A stretch of DNA of 64,000 nt from assembly GCA_025267735.1 (NCBI GenBank), contig CM046303.1, forward strand, positions 39,073,380 to 39,137,379, in the 5' to 3' direction. This stretch comes from Mactra quadrangularis. Its lineage: Eukaryota; Mollusca; Bivalvia; Venerida; Mactridae. Made by a program: the position numbers and the translations under genes. Below the pieces are notes generated by a model. It was not told the origin of the DNA, searched no databases, and saw only the letters and a program-made list of their open reading frames with translations. The number at the start of each line of letters is the position of its first letter. Positions within the stretch are counted from its first letter, which is position 1. This document shows positions 24,471 to 34,385 of the stretch, piece after piece.

Positions 24471-26030
24471 AACATGCTAACACATCACAGACTCTGTTTA
24501 TATCAATTGGAGAGGTAAGACTCCAGTGATCAAGTCATATCGACCAATCTCCATTTGACCAGTGCCTAGTGTTATCACATGTAAAACCTTACATTGTAAA
24601 AAAATAACCTACATCATAGTAAAAAAAACCTACGAGCAAAATTCTAAGATTAAAAAAAAATAAACTACTAGCAAAGTTCATAATAAAAAAGAAAAGAAAA
24701 ATGACATAATAAAGAAAAAAAACATGCTAACACATCACCAACTCTGTATATATCAATTGGAGAGGTAAGACTCCAGTGACCAAGTCATATCGACCAATCT
24801 CCATTTGACCAGTGCCTAATGTTATCGCATGTAAAACCTTAAATTGTAAAAAAATAACCTACATTAACTTAAAACAAGAGCACCGCTGGGCGGAGCATTA
24901 TATGCCAGAAAGAGTTGTTTTTTATGAATAATTGTGGGAAACAAAGTATAGAAAAAAAGTTTTAGGGTAGTAATGACCTTGACCTCTTTGACCTTGTGAC
25001 CCCCAAAATCAATAGGGGTCTTTTACCTGATATGGACAATCCTCATATGAAGTTTGAACATTGGTGACCAAATGAAAATTAAGTTATGCTCAGGAAATTA
25101 TTTTTAGTTCAAAGTAAATAATGACCTTGACCTTTGACCTTGTGACCCAAAAATCGATAGGGGTCTTCTACCCGATATGGACAATCATCTTATAAAGTTT
25201 GAATATTGTTGACCTAATGGAACTTAAGTTATGCTCCAGAAACTGTTTTCAGTTTAAACGTAATAGTGACCTTGACCTTTGACCCCAAAATCAATAGGGG
25301 TCTTCTGCCTGTTATGGACAATCTTTGAATGAAGTTTGAATAATGTGGACCAAATGGAACATAAGTTATGGTCTGGAAACTGCTTTCAGTTTTAAGGTAA
25401 TAGTGACTTTGACCTTGAAACCCCAAAATCAATTGGGGTCTTCTACCTGATATGGACAATCATCATATGAAGTTTGAATAATATGGACAAAATGAAACAT
25501 AAGTTATGCTCAGGAAACTGTTTCCAGTTTTAGGTAATAGTGACTTTGACCTTGTGAACCCAAAATCAATAGGGTTTTTTACCTGATAAAAACAATATTT
25601 CTATGAAGTTTGAATATCGTGGGCCAAATTGAACTTAAGTCATGCTATGCAAACTGTTAGCAGTTTTAAGGTAATAGTGACCTTGACCTATGACCTTGAT
25701 GGAACTTAAGTTATGCTCCGGAAACCAAATTGGTAAAGGAGGGACAAATGCCAGAAGGTACAACATTATATGTCCGAAATTCTTTCGGGCATATAAAAAA
25801 TCTACAAAGCAAAAAACTGATAAAAAAAAATACTAGCAAAATTATTGATAAAAAGAAAACAAAAATAAAGTAAATAGATAAAAAACAACATGCTAACACA
25901 TCACAGACTCAGTTTATATCAATTGGAGAGGTAAGACTCCCGTGATCAAGTCATATCCACCAATCTCCATTTGACCAGTGCCTAGTGTTATCGCATGTAA
26001 AACCTTAAATTGTAAAAAAATAACCTACAT
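24471..26030. repeat. ~250-bp repeat unit, three copies, split by a pearl-like insertion
   Basis: AACATGCTAACACATCAC begins units at 24471, 24721 and 25887. Each continues with CAATTGGAGAGGTAAGACTCC and GACCAATCTCCATTTGACC and ends in an A-rich stretch with AATAACCTAC. The second unit is interrupted at about 24870 by the family B element and the repeat fabric resumes after 25796, which makes the insertion point readable. Confidence 0.85.
24871..25796. mobile_element. pearl-like/HINE element, family B, full length
   Basis: It starts AAAACAAGAGC; the GC hairpin is at 24880-24896 (GCACCGC-TGG-GCGGAGC). The arm TTATATGCCAGAAAG (24898-24912) is complementary, with one mismatch, to the final arm CTTTCGGGCATATAA (25782-25796) of the terminal hairpin. 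Between them lie six core monomers with TGACC boxes at 24974, 25122, 25267, 25404, 25541 and 25678 (137-148-bp spacing). The microsatellite tract is almost absent. It is inserted inside the ~250-bp repeat. Confidence 0.82.
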
Positions 26031-26393
26031 TAATTGTAAAAAAAAACCTACAAGCAAAATTCTAAGATTGTAAAAATAAACTTCTAGCAAAGTCATTGAT
26101 AAAAAAAGAAAACAAAAATAATAAAATTGAAATAAGTTTAAAACAAAAATACTTAAGATGCCTAAGATGAAAAATCTGTAAGCTTACAATAACAAAAATA
26201 AATTGTAAAAAATAACCTACATTAATTGTAAAAAAAACCTACAAGCAAAATTCTAAGATTGTAAAAATAAACTTCTAGCAAAGTCATTGATAAAAAAAGA
26301 AAACAAAAATAATAAAATTGAAATAAGTTTAAAACAAAAATACTTAAGATGCCTAAGATGAAAAATCTGTGAGCTTACAATAACAAAAAATAT
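26030..26393. repeat. 183-bp tandem duplication
   Basis: The blocks CCTACAAGCAAAATTCTAAG, AAACTTCTAGCAAAGTCATT and TACTTAAGATGCCTAAGATG occur twice in the same order, about 183 bp apart, nearly identical. It is a recent local duplication of the A-rich spacer of the preceding repeat. Confidence 0.88.
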
Positions 26394-26884
26394 AAGCAAA
26401 AACAGAACCAAAATTTTCTAGAAGTAAAAAGGTGTCCTTTGGCTTAAACAAAATTGAAGTTAAGCAGATAATCATTCCATACTCCAAAATTTTAAGATGA
26501 AAAAAAAAATGAGTTAAAAAATAAGTTAAAACAAAAGTTAAATGGGAAAAGTAAAAATTCAGAAAATAAGCGAGCACATCATGAACTCCCTTTAAATACT
26601 GACCACACACTAAGTACTATCTCAGTTTGAACGTTTTCAAGAGTCAATAGCGACTTTGAAATGCGATATGAACAATTATTCATAGTTTCATACAAAAATT
26701 AAGAAGTTGTAAAAAAAGCCTTATACAAAAAACAAAAAGAATTGGTACATTTTATTTGAATGTTAACTGCATATAACCACATCATTTTTTACTTTATACA
26801 ATGTATGATTACTGAAAACTTAAGTCATGACAAGAATGGATGAAACTTACAGAACAGAATGAGTTTTATGTTGTTGTTTTTTCT

Positions 26885-27000
26885 GTATTATATCGTGTGA
26901 AAAGATAGAAAGATAGGAAAAGATCTAAAGATATGGAAAAAGTGGTTACTTGTTTAGATATAGTGGTTACTTGTTTAGATATATTCAATGTTAACAGCAT
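26885..27000. repeat. short A-rich tandem repeats
   Basis: AAAGATAGAAAGATAGG-type purine tandem, then AGTGGTTACTTGTTTAGATAT twice (with a TA-rich join). Low-complexity; no gene seen from here to 27208. Confidence 0.7.
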
Positions 27001-27207
27001 ATTACTACATGGGTTTTTACATGAATGTTCACTGAATACTTGCCTATGAAAAGATAGAAAAATAGGAAAAAAATTATAAGAAATAGAAAGATCAGGTACA
27101 TTTTATTAAGCATGTAGATTCAATGTTTACTGTATATTATCATGATTTTTGTACACTGAATGTTTACTGTATATGCTTGGAAGCTGAGAAACAAAATGTT
27201 AATAGAT

Positions 27208-27640
27208 TGTTTGTTTGGGTTTTATGGCGCACCAACACAAAAAGGTCAAATCACCTCGAAAGCAATCAATGATACTATTAATTCTAACTGAATTAATGAT
27301 GTAAAGCTCTATATCTTATAATTAACATATACTTCTTTCAAAAAGTTAAGTATCGCATATGATGAAACAGATTCAAAAATGTCTTTAAGTAATTAAAATG
27401 TTTGTCACTAATGTATTTAAGACCCGGACAGTCAAGTACAACGTGTTTTACATTGACATGCTTGTTACATGGTATATATTTAGGTGCTTCCTCTTTTTGA
27501 AAAAGGTATGAATGTGTTAATCTGATATGACCAATTCTACATCGCGTTATTACTATTTGATCTCAGCGATTAGAAAATATTGTTGACGAAGATGAACCAA
27601 GGGTTGGCTTTATGTCATGTAATTTATTAAATACAGCATG
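27208..27640 (-). pseudogene. LINE (I/Nimb/Jockey-like) 3' end, 5'-truncated
   Basis: On the minus strand a frame from about 27637 to a stop at 27338 reads LHDIKPTLGSS, then (after one in-frame TGA) VITRCRIGHIRLTHSYLF, IPCNKHVNVKHVVLDCP and FNYLKTFLN. The RIGH-RLTHSYL and C-x-HVVLDCP signature is the C-terminal end of ORF2 in I/Jockey-type non-LTR retrotransposons. A short 3' UTR follows, ending near 27208 with GCGCCATAAAACCCAAACAA. Truncation at the 5' side is usual for LINE insertions. The in-frame stop shows it is dead. Confidence 0.82.
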
Positions 27641-27917
27641 ATTCCAGATTGTTTGCCATTTTGACTTAATTAACAAGCATAATGAATTACATGTACATGT
27701 ATATATTAAAACATTATAATTATGTATGTAATATTGTCAAATGATAATTCTATATTTGTCTTTCAACATTATAATATGCATATTTTCATGTATATGTTAT
27801 TACAAATGTATGTATCATGTTATGGGCCGGTGGTCTCTATCATTATCAAATAAACTGTGAACTGTATAATTACCCTTGGAAAGAGAGAATGTAAAAACAT
27901 GCACTTACTATGTTTTA

Positions 27918-28245
27918 CATTCAAGCTATTTTTTTTGTTGGGTTGAACTCCGTAGCAACAAATTGTATAGGTCATATAATAGGGGTCAGTCAACCAACTC
28001 ACTGTTCCTGGAAAGGCTAAATCTCTGGATTTAACTGTTAAACTACTACTTAGCACATACTTTCATCAGTGACTGACAACTGCCCAACATAATTAAGAAT
28101 CATTGGTAGGAGGAGGAATGGCTGTAGAAAATTATTCATGACCAAGCTCCATGGAAGTATGCCCTGCCCAGTAATTGAACCCAGGACCCCTCGATCAATA
28201 GACTTGCATGCTACCATCTGATCTAGCCGGACCGCTCATTCAAGC
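27918..28245 (-). mobile_element. SINE-2 copy with 9-bp target duplication
   Basis: The element is 27927-28236 on the minus strand: head GGCTAGATCAGATGGTAGC (A box) with GGGTTCAATTACTGG (B box), then the family body and a poly(A) tail. CATTCAAGC flanks it at 27918-27926 and 28237-28245. The A box differs little from a functional tRNA promoter. Confidence 0.85.
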
Positions 28246-28283
28246 AATAAAATCGTTAAAAAATATGTACTGAACTAGTAAAA

Positions 28284-28368
28284 ATCTGCACTTATCTTCT
28301 TTCAGATGACCATACATTTCCTGTTCATAATCATCTAAACCAATCTTCCATGCAGTTATATTGTATAT
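28284..28368 (-). other. orphan exon-like frame (uncertain)
   Basis: The minus strand shows a good acceptor (GATTTATTATTTCAG) directly before 28368, followed by a frame beginning IYNITAWKIGLDDYEQEMYG and HLKEDKC. The residue composition looks like real protein, unlike neighbouring A+T-rich frames. No standard GT donor was found (the sequence reads GAAGATAAGTGC), so it could be a terminal exon, an exon with a mutated donor, or chance. I do not recognise the peptide, and no partner exon was found. Confidence 0.25.
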
Positions 28369-28494
28369 CTGAAATAATAAATCAAAATACTGACGGTTGA
28401 TGCTAATAAATTTTATAAAAAGCTGATCATGACACTAATCTCAAGTAAAATATTTAAATAAAAGTGCTGTTAAGACAGGACTTTGTTGTCCCAT

Positions 28495-28770
28495 AATAAA
28501 CCATAATAACTTATTAATAAGGGGCATAACTCTAAGAATAATTCATCCAGATTCATGTCCCTTTTTAATTGTGCAGATGTAGAACTGATAAAAAAGCTAG
28601 CAAACTTACAATCAAATACCTTTTTTATTAATAATTACATTCAGTGTGAACAAATTTTAACCTTCAATATTGTAGTATAAAGGAGTAAACTCCAAATCAA
28701 GTTCATCCACAGTAATCTCCCTTTATAGGTAGATAGATGTAGAGCTGATGATTTAGCACGCTAACTTTAA
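28495..28770. repeat. degenerate interspersed repeat, two tandem copies
   Basis: AAGGGGCATAACTCTAAG... ATTCATCCAGATTCATGTCCC at about 28500 is echoed at 28678 (AAAGGAGTAAACTCCAAATC... TTCATCCACAGTAATCTCCC) and at 31395-31480 (AAGGAGCATAACTCCAAAAA... TTATCCATGGTTACATCTC). Each is followed by ATGTAGA-CTGAT-like text. Confidence 0.55.
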
Positions 28771-29122
28771 TTCAAATATATTTACAGCTACTAAAATATC
28801 TCAATTTTAATCTTTAAATGCTTAAGTATGAATAAGCTTAATTGCAAAAATACCAATTATTTCCCACAATAGACGTTTAGATATAGTATTGACAAGTTAG
28901 TGACCAATATCCAAAAATTCAGAATTTTTCTTCAATTACATAACACACTTTCCATAGACCTGCAATGCAAATTTTGAAACCAAAGAGGGGGTTTTATTAA
29001 ATGGGTAAGAGCCATAATCAGAACAGCCTTATAACAGAAGATACAAAATAGAAGCTAAATATGAGGCCCCAACACTAAATTGTTTAAACTAAATTGTTTA
29101 TATATTTCATATAAATATCATA

Positions 29123-29640
29123 TTATGAATAATTGTGGAAAACAAAGTAGAGAAAAAAGATTTATTTTCAGTTTTAAGGTAATAGTGACCTTGACCTTTG
29201 ACCTTGTGACCCCAAAATCAATAGGGGTCTTCTACCCGATATGGACAATCATTGTATGAAGTTTGAATATTGTGGACCAAATGAAACTTAAGTTATGCTC
29301 CGGAAACTGTTTTCAGTTTTAAGGTAATAGTGACCTTGACCTTTGACCTTGTGACCCCAAAATCAAAAGGGGTCTTCTACCCGATATGGATAATCATCGT
29401 ATGAAGTTTGAATATTGTGGACCATATGGAACTTAAGTTATGCTCCGGAAACCCAAAATCAATAGGGGCCTTCTACCTGATATGGACAATCATCCTATGA
29501 AGTTTGAATATTGTGGGCCAAATGGAACTTAAGTTATGCTTCGGAAACCAAATTGCTAACAGACGGAAGGACGGACGGATGGACAGACGGACGCCAGGGG
29601 GTATAACATAATATGCCCGAAATTTCATTCGGGCATATAA
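29123..29640. mobile_element. pearl-like/HINE family B, 5'-truncated
   Basis: It begins inside the left region (ATTATGAATAATTGTGG, as at 24915), without the GC hairpin. Core boxes GTGACCTTGACC start at 29185 and 29330. It then has a GGAC-rich tract (29560-29593) and a terminal hairpin ATATGCCCGAAAT-TTC-ATTCGGGCATAT ending at 29640. The cores are closer to consensus than in the 25-kb copy. Confidence 0.8.
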
Positions 29641-29907
29641 AAAGGATGGCAGCCAGTTGGCCATTTTGAATTGGAATTGATATAAAGTGCATGTACACAT
29701 CAGCTGTAAACGCTTGTGCAAAATTCTATAAAATTAAATAAGAAAAAAATCTATTGAAATAAGCATACTATACAGTTACTAAATTAAATTTTAAAAAATT
29801 CAAGCCGCAAGTCGGCCATTTTTATTTGGACTTAATTTTAAACTGCTTGCATTTATCCACTATAAGAATGAGAACTTGTGTGCAAAATTCTATTAAAAAA
29901 CATTAAG

Positions 29908-30970
29908 AAACAAGAAGCGTCGCAATGCGACGAAACCAGGTTTTCAACGACCAAGTTTGGATATGACAGAAATGATTCATTTGAAAGCAACAAAATCAAT
30001 AAATGCAAAATGAAGCAATTACATGGAAACTGAATTTCTAATTTAGCAACAGTGACCTTGACCTTGATCACAGACAATTGGGTAGCAATCCCAAGCTGTC
30101 TCTTGATATCAGCTACCAATGCACCAAGTTTGGTGTCAATAGGTCAAAGCAAACTAAAGTTATTGAGCGGAAACTGAATTTCTATTTTTAGTGTCAGTGA
30201 CCTTGACCTTGATCACAGACACCTGAGTATCAATCCCAAGCTGCCTCTTGATATAAGCTACCCATACACCAAGTTTGGTGTCAATAGGTCAAAGCAAACT
30301 AAAGTTATTGAGAGGAAACTGAATTTCTATTTTTAGTGTCAGTGACCTTGACCTTGATCACAGACACCTAGGTAGCAATCCCAAGCTGCCTCTTGATATA
30401 AGCTACCCATACACTAAGTCTGGTGTCAATAGGTCAAAGCAAACTAAAGTTATTGAGCAGAAACTGAATTTCTATTTTTAGTGTCCGTGACCTTGACCTT
30501 GATCACAGACACCTGGGTAGCAATCCCAAGCTGCGTCTTGATATAAGCTACCCATACACCAAGTTTGTTGTCAATAGGTCAAAGCAAACTAAAGTTATTG
30601 AGCGGAAACTGAATTTCTATTTTTAGTGTCAGTGACCTTGACCTTGATCACAGACACCTGGGTAGCAATCCCAAGCTGCGTCTTGATATAAGCTACCCAA
30701 ACACCAAGTTTGGTGTCAATAGGTCAAAGCAAACTAAAGTTATTGAGCGGAAACTGAAATTCTATTTTTAGTGTCAGTGACCTTGACCTTGATCACAGAC
30801 ACCTGGGTAGCAATCCCAAGCTGCCTCTTGATATAAGCTACCTATACACCAAGTTTGGTGTCAATAGGCCAAAGCAAACTAAAGTTAATGAGCGGAAACC
30901 AAAAGTTGACGCCCGCCCGCACACCAACTTCGGCATTACAATAACCTGGTTTTCGTTGAAAACCTGGTTA
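29908..30970. mobile_element. pearl-like/HINE element, family C, six 145-bp cores
   Basis: It starts AAACAAGAAG; the perfect hairpin CGTCGC-AAT-GCGACG is at 29918-29932. The 16-bp arm AACCAGGTTTTCAACG (29934-29949) is the exact complement of 30954-30969. Core boxes GTGACCTTGACCTTGATCAC begin at 30052, 30197, 30342, 30487, 30632 and 30777, exactly 145 bp apart each time. The tract before the terminal hairpin is reduced to CGCCCGCCCGC. The cores differ from one another at only a few positions, implying recent amplification. Confidence 0.83.
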
Positions 30971-31036
30971 ATAAACATACTAAGTTATTTTTTTTGGGAC
31001 CAACTAAACCAACCAACCAACCAACAACCAGGGTGT

Positions 31037-31083
31037 TTCAGTATACCCCCGAAAACTTCGTTTGCGGGGGGAGGGGGTATAAT
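31037..31083. repeat. solo terminal hairpin of a pearl-like element
   Basis: TATACCCCCGAAAACTTCG followed by TTTGCGGGGG and GGGGGTATAAT forms a hairpin equivalent to the 3' end of the element at 9203-9434. No core is attached; AACCAACCAACCAAC-like text lies just upstream. Confidence 0.55.
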
Positions 31084-31576
31084 AAAACAGTTGCAAATTT
31101 TTTTTAAGAAAATTTCAAGTTCAAGGGGAGATAATTCTGAAAAAATGTATTTGTAGTTATGAACCTTGTCACATGAGATGTGGTTGATAATAAGGAACAT
31201 AAATTTAAAGTTTGGAGTTAATACCTTAAGAAATAAAAAGTTATAGTAAAAAATATTTTACTGCACAATATCTTTAATTAGAAAAATGGACACAAACGCG
31301 GATGCAAACGCGAGTAGGAGAGCTCTTTATTTACTTTGTTAAGTCGAGCTAAAAACTAACAATCTGCCAATTTGAACAAATTTTAACCTTAAATGTTAGT
31401 AGTAAGGAGCATAACTCCAAAAAATAATTTATCCATGGTTACATCTCTTTAGATTCATGTAGATCTAGTATAGTGCAACATATATTAAACTGAGCTTGAA
31501 CAACCAAATTATAATGATTACACACTTCACTTACATTAAATGTGAGTTTCAGTATGCATGTAAATTTGTTAGCTTG

Positions 31577-31880
31577 TTTTTTTTGGGGTTAAATGCCGTG
31601 CAATACATTGTACAGGTCATATAATGTCGGTCAGTCAACCTACTCACATTCCTAGAAAGGCTAAATTCCCAGATTTAGCTGTTAACCAACTACTAGGTGT
31701 GTACTTTCTTCAATGACTGACAACTGCCCTACATAATTAAGAATCAGTGGTAGGAGGGAGAATGGCCGTAGAACTATTTTCATGACCAAGTTCCATGAAA
31801 GTATGCCCCGCCCAGGAATTGAACCCACTACCCCTCGATCAGTAGAATTGTGTGCTACCAACTGAGCTAGCCAGGCAGCT
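31577..31880 (-). mobile_element. SINE-2, best-preserved copy
   Basis: The minus-strand head GCCTGGCTAGCTCAGTTGGT holds a canonical A box (TAGCTCAGTTGG), and GTGGGTTCAATTCCTGG holds a B box, so the internal RNA polymerase III promoter looks intact. The body shares AATTATGTAGGGCAGTTGTC and the GATTTAGC-TTTC-AGGAATG block with the other copies. The tail is an A-run (T-run at 31577-31585). It is a SINE and not a tRNA gene, because no acceptor-stem closure or CCA-side pairing follows the B box. Confidence 0.88.
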
Positions 31881-31999
31881 ACATGCATGTATGTGACTAT
31901 AAATCAATTTTGTAAACAAGGCATGTTATTGTACTTTTAATTTTGGACATATTAGTTTTGGGGGAATCATGTTAGTCTGCAATATTGTGGCACAGGTTC

Positions 32000-33080
32000 A
32001 AAGTATTTATATTATGCGCTAAAAGTTTAGTGAATTTTATGTCTCACTTTTTTTTGTTATTTTCATATGAATAATATATATTTTAAGTAATGATTTCATT
32101 ATTATTTAAATACATTGTTTAAAGTATTATATATATAATCTTACACTAGATTTTACAATATTCATAATCAACTTAGTAAGTAATAGCAAAGGAACTGTCC
32201 ACATGTTTTTTCTTCTCCTTATCTTGATTTTCATCGCATACTTTATGTCACTGTTTTATACAAGACGCATTGTTAAGGACTATGTAATTTACGAATGTCC
32301 TTCATGACTTTTAAATAGGTGTGGTTGCAATAATTGAAATTTACAAATAATTTTCATAAATTTCAGTTTTCATTTTAATCCTAATGAAATAAATAAGTAA
32401 GGTTAATAGAAAAATATCAAAAAAGTGGTTTAGTAATATTTATTTTTTATGAAAAAAGTGAGTTTAAACATGTAAACTTTTGTGCAAGTTTACATGAAGT
32501 ACAGTGAAAACAGTTAAAATAAAATCTTCCAATCAGATTGTGTACACCCCCGTACAGATGCACTAAGAGTTAAAAATACAAATTAATTCATACATTGTCT
32601 GAAATCAGTATAATAAAATATCTCTATATACTAAAAGTCATAATTTTCAACATGTCCAAAATACAACTTTACACAAAAGAAGTAGTACAAACAAAAAGTA
32701 CGGTGTCCAATAATGGACACAGGTAATGAAAGGTACACACTTAAAATAGGTATAATTCACTAATGTCATTTATTGAATGTCACATGGCTTACATTGTCAC
32801 TTCTGTTGCCATGGAAACACATCTGTGATTATACTCATAATGAAACACAAACTGCAATGAAACGATGTTTGGTGGTCATATACCTTAAATACTGATGTTG
32901 AAAATATTTCAAACAACTACAATTATATAACTCACAGAAGCACAGGGCCAGTTTCAGAGGGATTGTTATTAGGGGCACAGGTGGGCTGGGTGAATAGATA
33001 GACCTAACTGTTACAAAGTTAATCTTGTTGTGCAGGCAAGGCAGTAAGATTGATCTTACTGCTGTTTCTGTTATTACTGG
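32000..33080. other. A+T-rich stretch, nothing recognised
   Basis: Short A+T-rich open frames only; no splice-flanked block with coding character and no repeat copy recognised. Confidence 0.55.
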
Positions 33081-33378
33081 CAAAGGTGGATCCAGCGGGG
33101 AGGTCAGGGGGTCCGGACCCCCCTTAGAATTTCCAAAATGTACCTGTCTATTAGTGTATTTCTTGACTGTAAGTCATTTTTAAGTATCATGAAGCATTTT
33201 TCTCCGTAGTTAATATAGATTTAATGGTTATGTAGTTCTTATTATCAATATGTTGCATTATTCAGCAAATAATGTACATGTATAATGTTAATGTGGTTCG
33301 AAAGTTTGGACCCCCCTAGAAAAGTTTGGACCCCCCCCCCCCGCCCCGAGAAAAAATCCTGGATCCACCCCTGACTGG
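33076..33378. mobile_element. hAT-like MITE with 5-bp duplication
   Basis: The element 33081-33373 starts CAAAGGTGGATCCAGC and its reverse-complemented end starts CAGGGGTGGATCCAGGATTT. Both sides are flanked by ACTGG (33076-33080, 33374-33378). CAGGGG-GGATCCAG termini are common in hAT-derived MITEs; the 5-bp duplication fits the subgroup called hAT5 rather than the standard 8 bp. A partial copy lies inside MAN2B1 intron 1 (49093-49256). Confidence 0.72.
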
Positions 33379-33441
33379 TGTCACAGCTAACTATACATTC
33401 ATTGAGTTCAATTTACAACCAAAACAACATTTTATAGGCAC

Positions 33442-34251
33442 AGTTTCATCTAGTCCTAAATATAAGACCCTTCATAACTATTTTATCATACGGACGTTCT
33501 TCTGTTATGCAGGGTCTTAACGGATTGCTTCAAAAACGCATAGCAAAATATTTTTTTCAAAAAGTAAATGAATGTGGGTCAAATTAGCACCAATCGATAG
33601 ATAAAAGTTTACTTTTATTCTTTCCATAAAGCAAAAGATAAAAATCAGTTTTTTCCCATATGAAAACACCAATTACTTTTCCTGCTATCCAGGATTGTCG
33701 CCGCTTGCCTCCATTTTGAACTGAATTCGTGTCGGTAAATAAAGTTTCGAATCGCTTACAGTTTACTTAAACGAATTTTAATCTCTCAAGAGTAGTCGTT
33801 CTTACTGTCAACAGTCAAAAGTATGCACGGAACGGTCCGGATACTGGCTTTTATACTGTACCTAATATATTCGTTCAAAATCATTTCTTACAAATGGCGT
33901 GACCAAATTTAAATTCGGATTGCTTTGGCTATTATTGCACGATTATTGTGACAAACTGAAAGTACTCGTTAATAAAGGATTTTAAATGGATTTTTCGACT
34001 GTCTAAGGTTAGCATTTGAAATTATTTTACTTTCATCATGTGTATTTTTCGTTTATCTTTCTATTGGTGTATCGTTTTATTGCAATTTTTCGAATTAAAA
34101 CGAGTAGAACGTTCAGACCTGATTCGATGTCTGTACACTAAAATTTTTGCTATGCGTTTTTGAAGCTATCCGTTAAGACCCTACGTAACAGAGAAATGTC
34201 AAAATGATAAAAAAGTTACGTAGGGTCTTATATTTAGGACTAAGTTTCATC
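33442..34251. mobile_element. long-TIR element 2 with 9-bp duplication (MULE-like)
   Basis: The element 33451-34242 has inverted repeats of about 100 bp. The ends begin TAGTCCTAAATATAAGACCC on both sides, and the arms include GGGTCTTAACGGAT and CTTCAAAAACGCATAGCAAA. AGTTTCATC flanks it exactly at 33442-33450 and 34243-34251. Long TIRs plus a 9-bp duplication are diagnostic of Mutator-like elements. The interior (~590 bp) has no transposase. Confidence 0.85.
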
Positions 34252-34337
34252 ACCAATAAATGCGTACAGCAATTTCTGCACAGCTCATGAAGATATTTAT
34301 CTATTTTTTATCTATTTATACTGCATCACACTCTATG

Positions 34338-34385
34338 AGCATTATGTGCAGGTGATGAGCATTATGTGCAGGTGATGAGCATTAT
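34338..34385. repeat. 20-bp tandem repeat
   Basis: ATGAGCATTATGTGCAGGTG is repeated twice and begun a third time. A (TTCTG)n run follows at 34585-34608. Confidence 0.9.

Noticed and set aside
31682..31888. Possible tRNA gene (TAGCTCAGTTGG and GGTTCAATTCC boxes)
   Set aside because: No closing acceptor stem, a SINE body and poly(A) tail follow, and several related copies exist.
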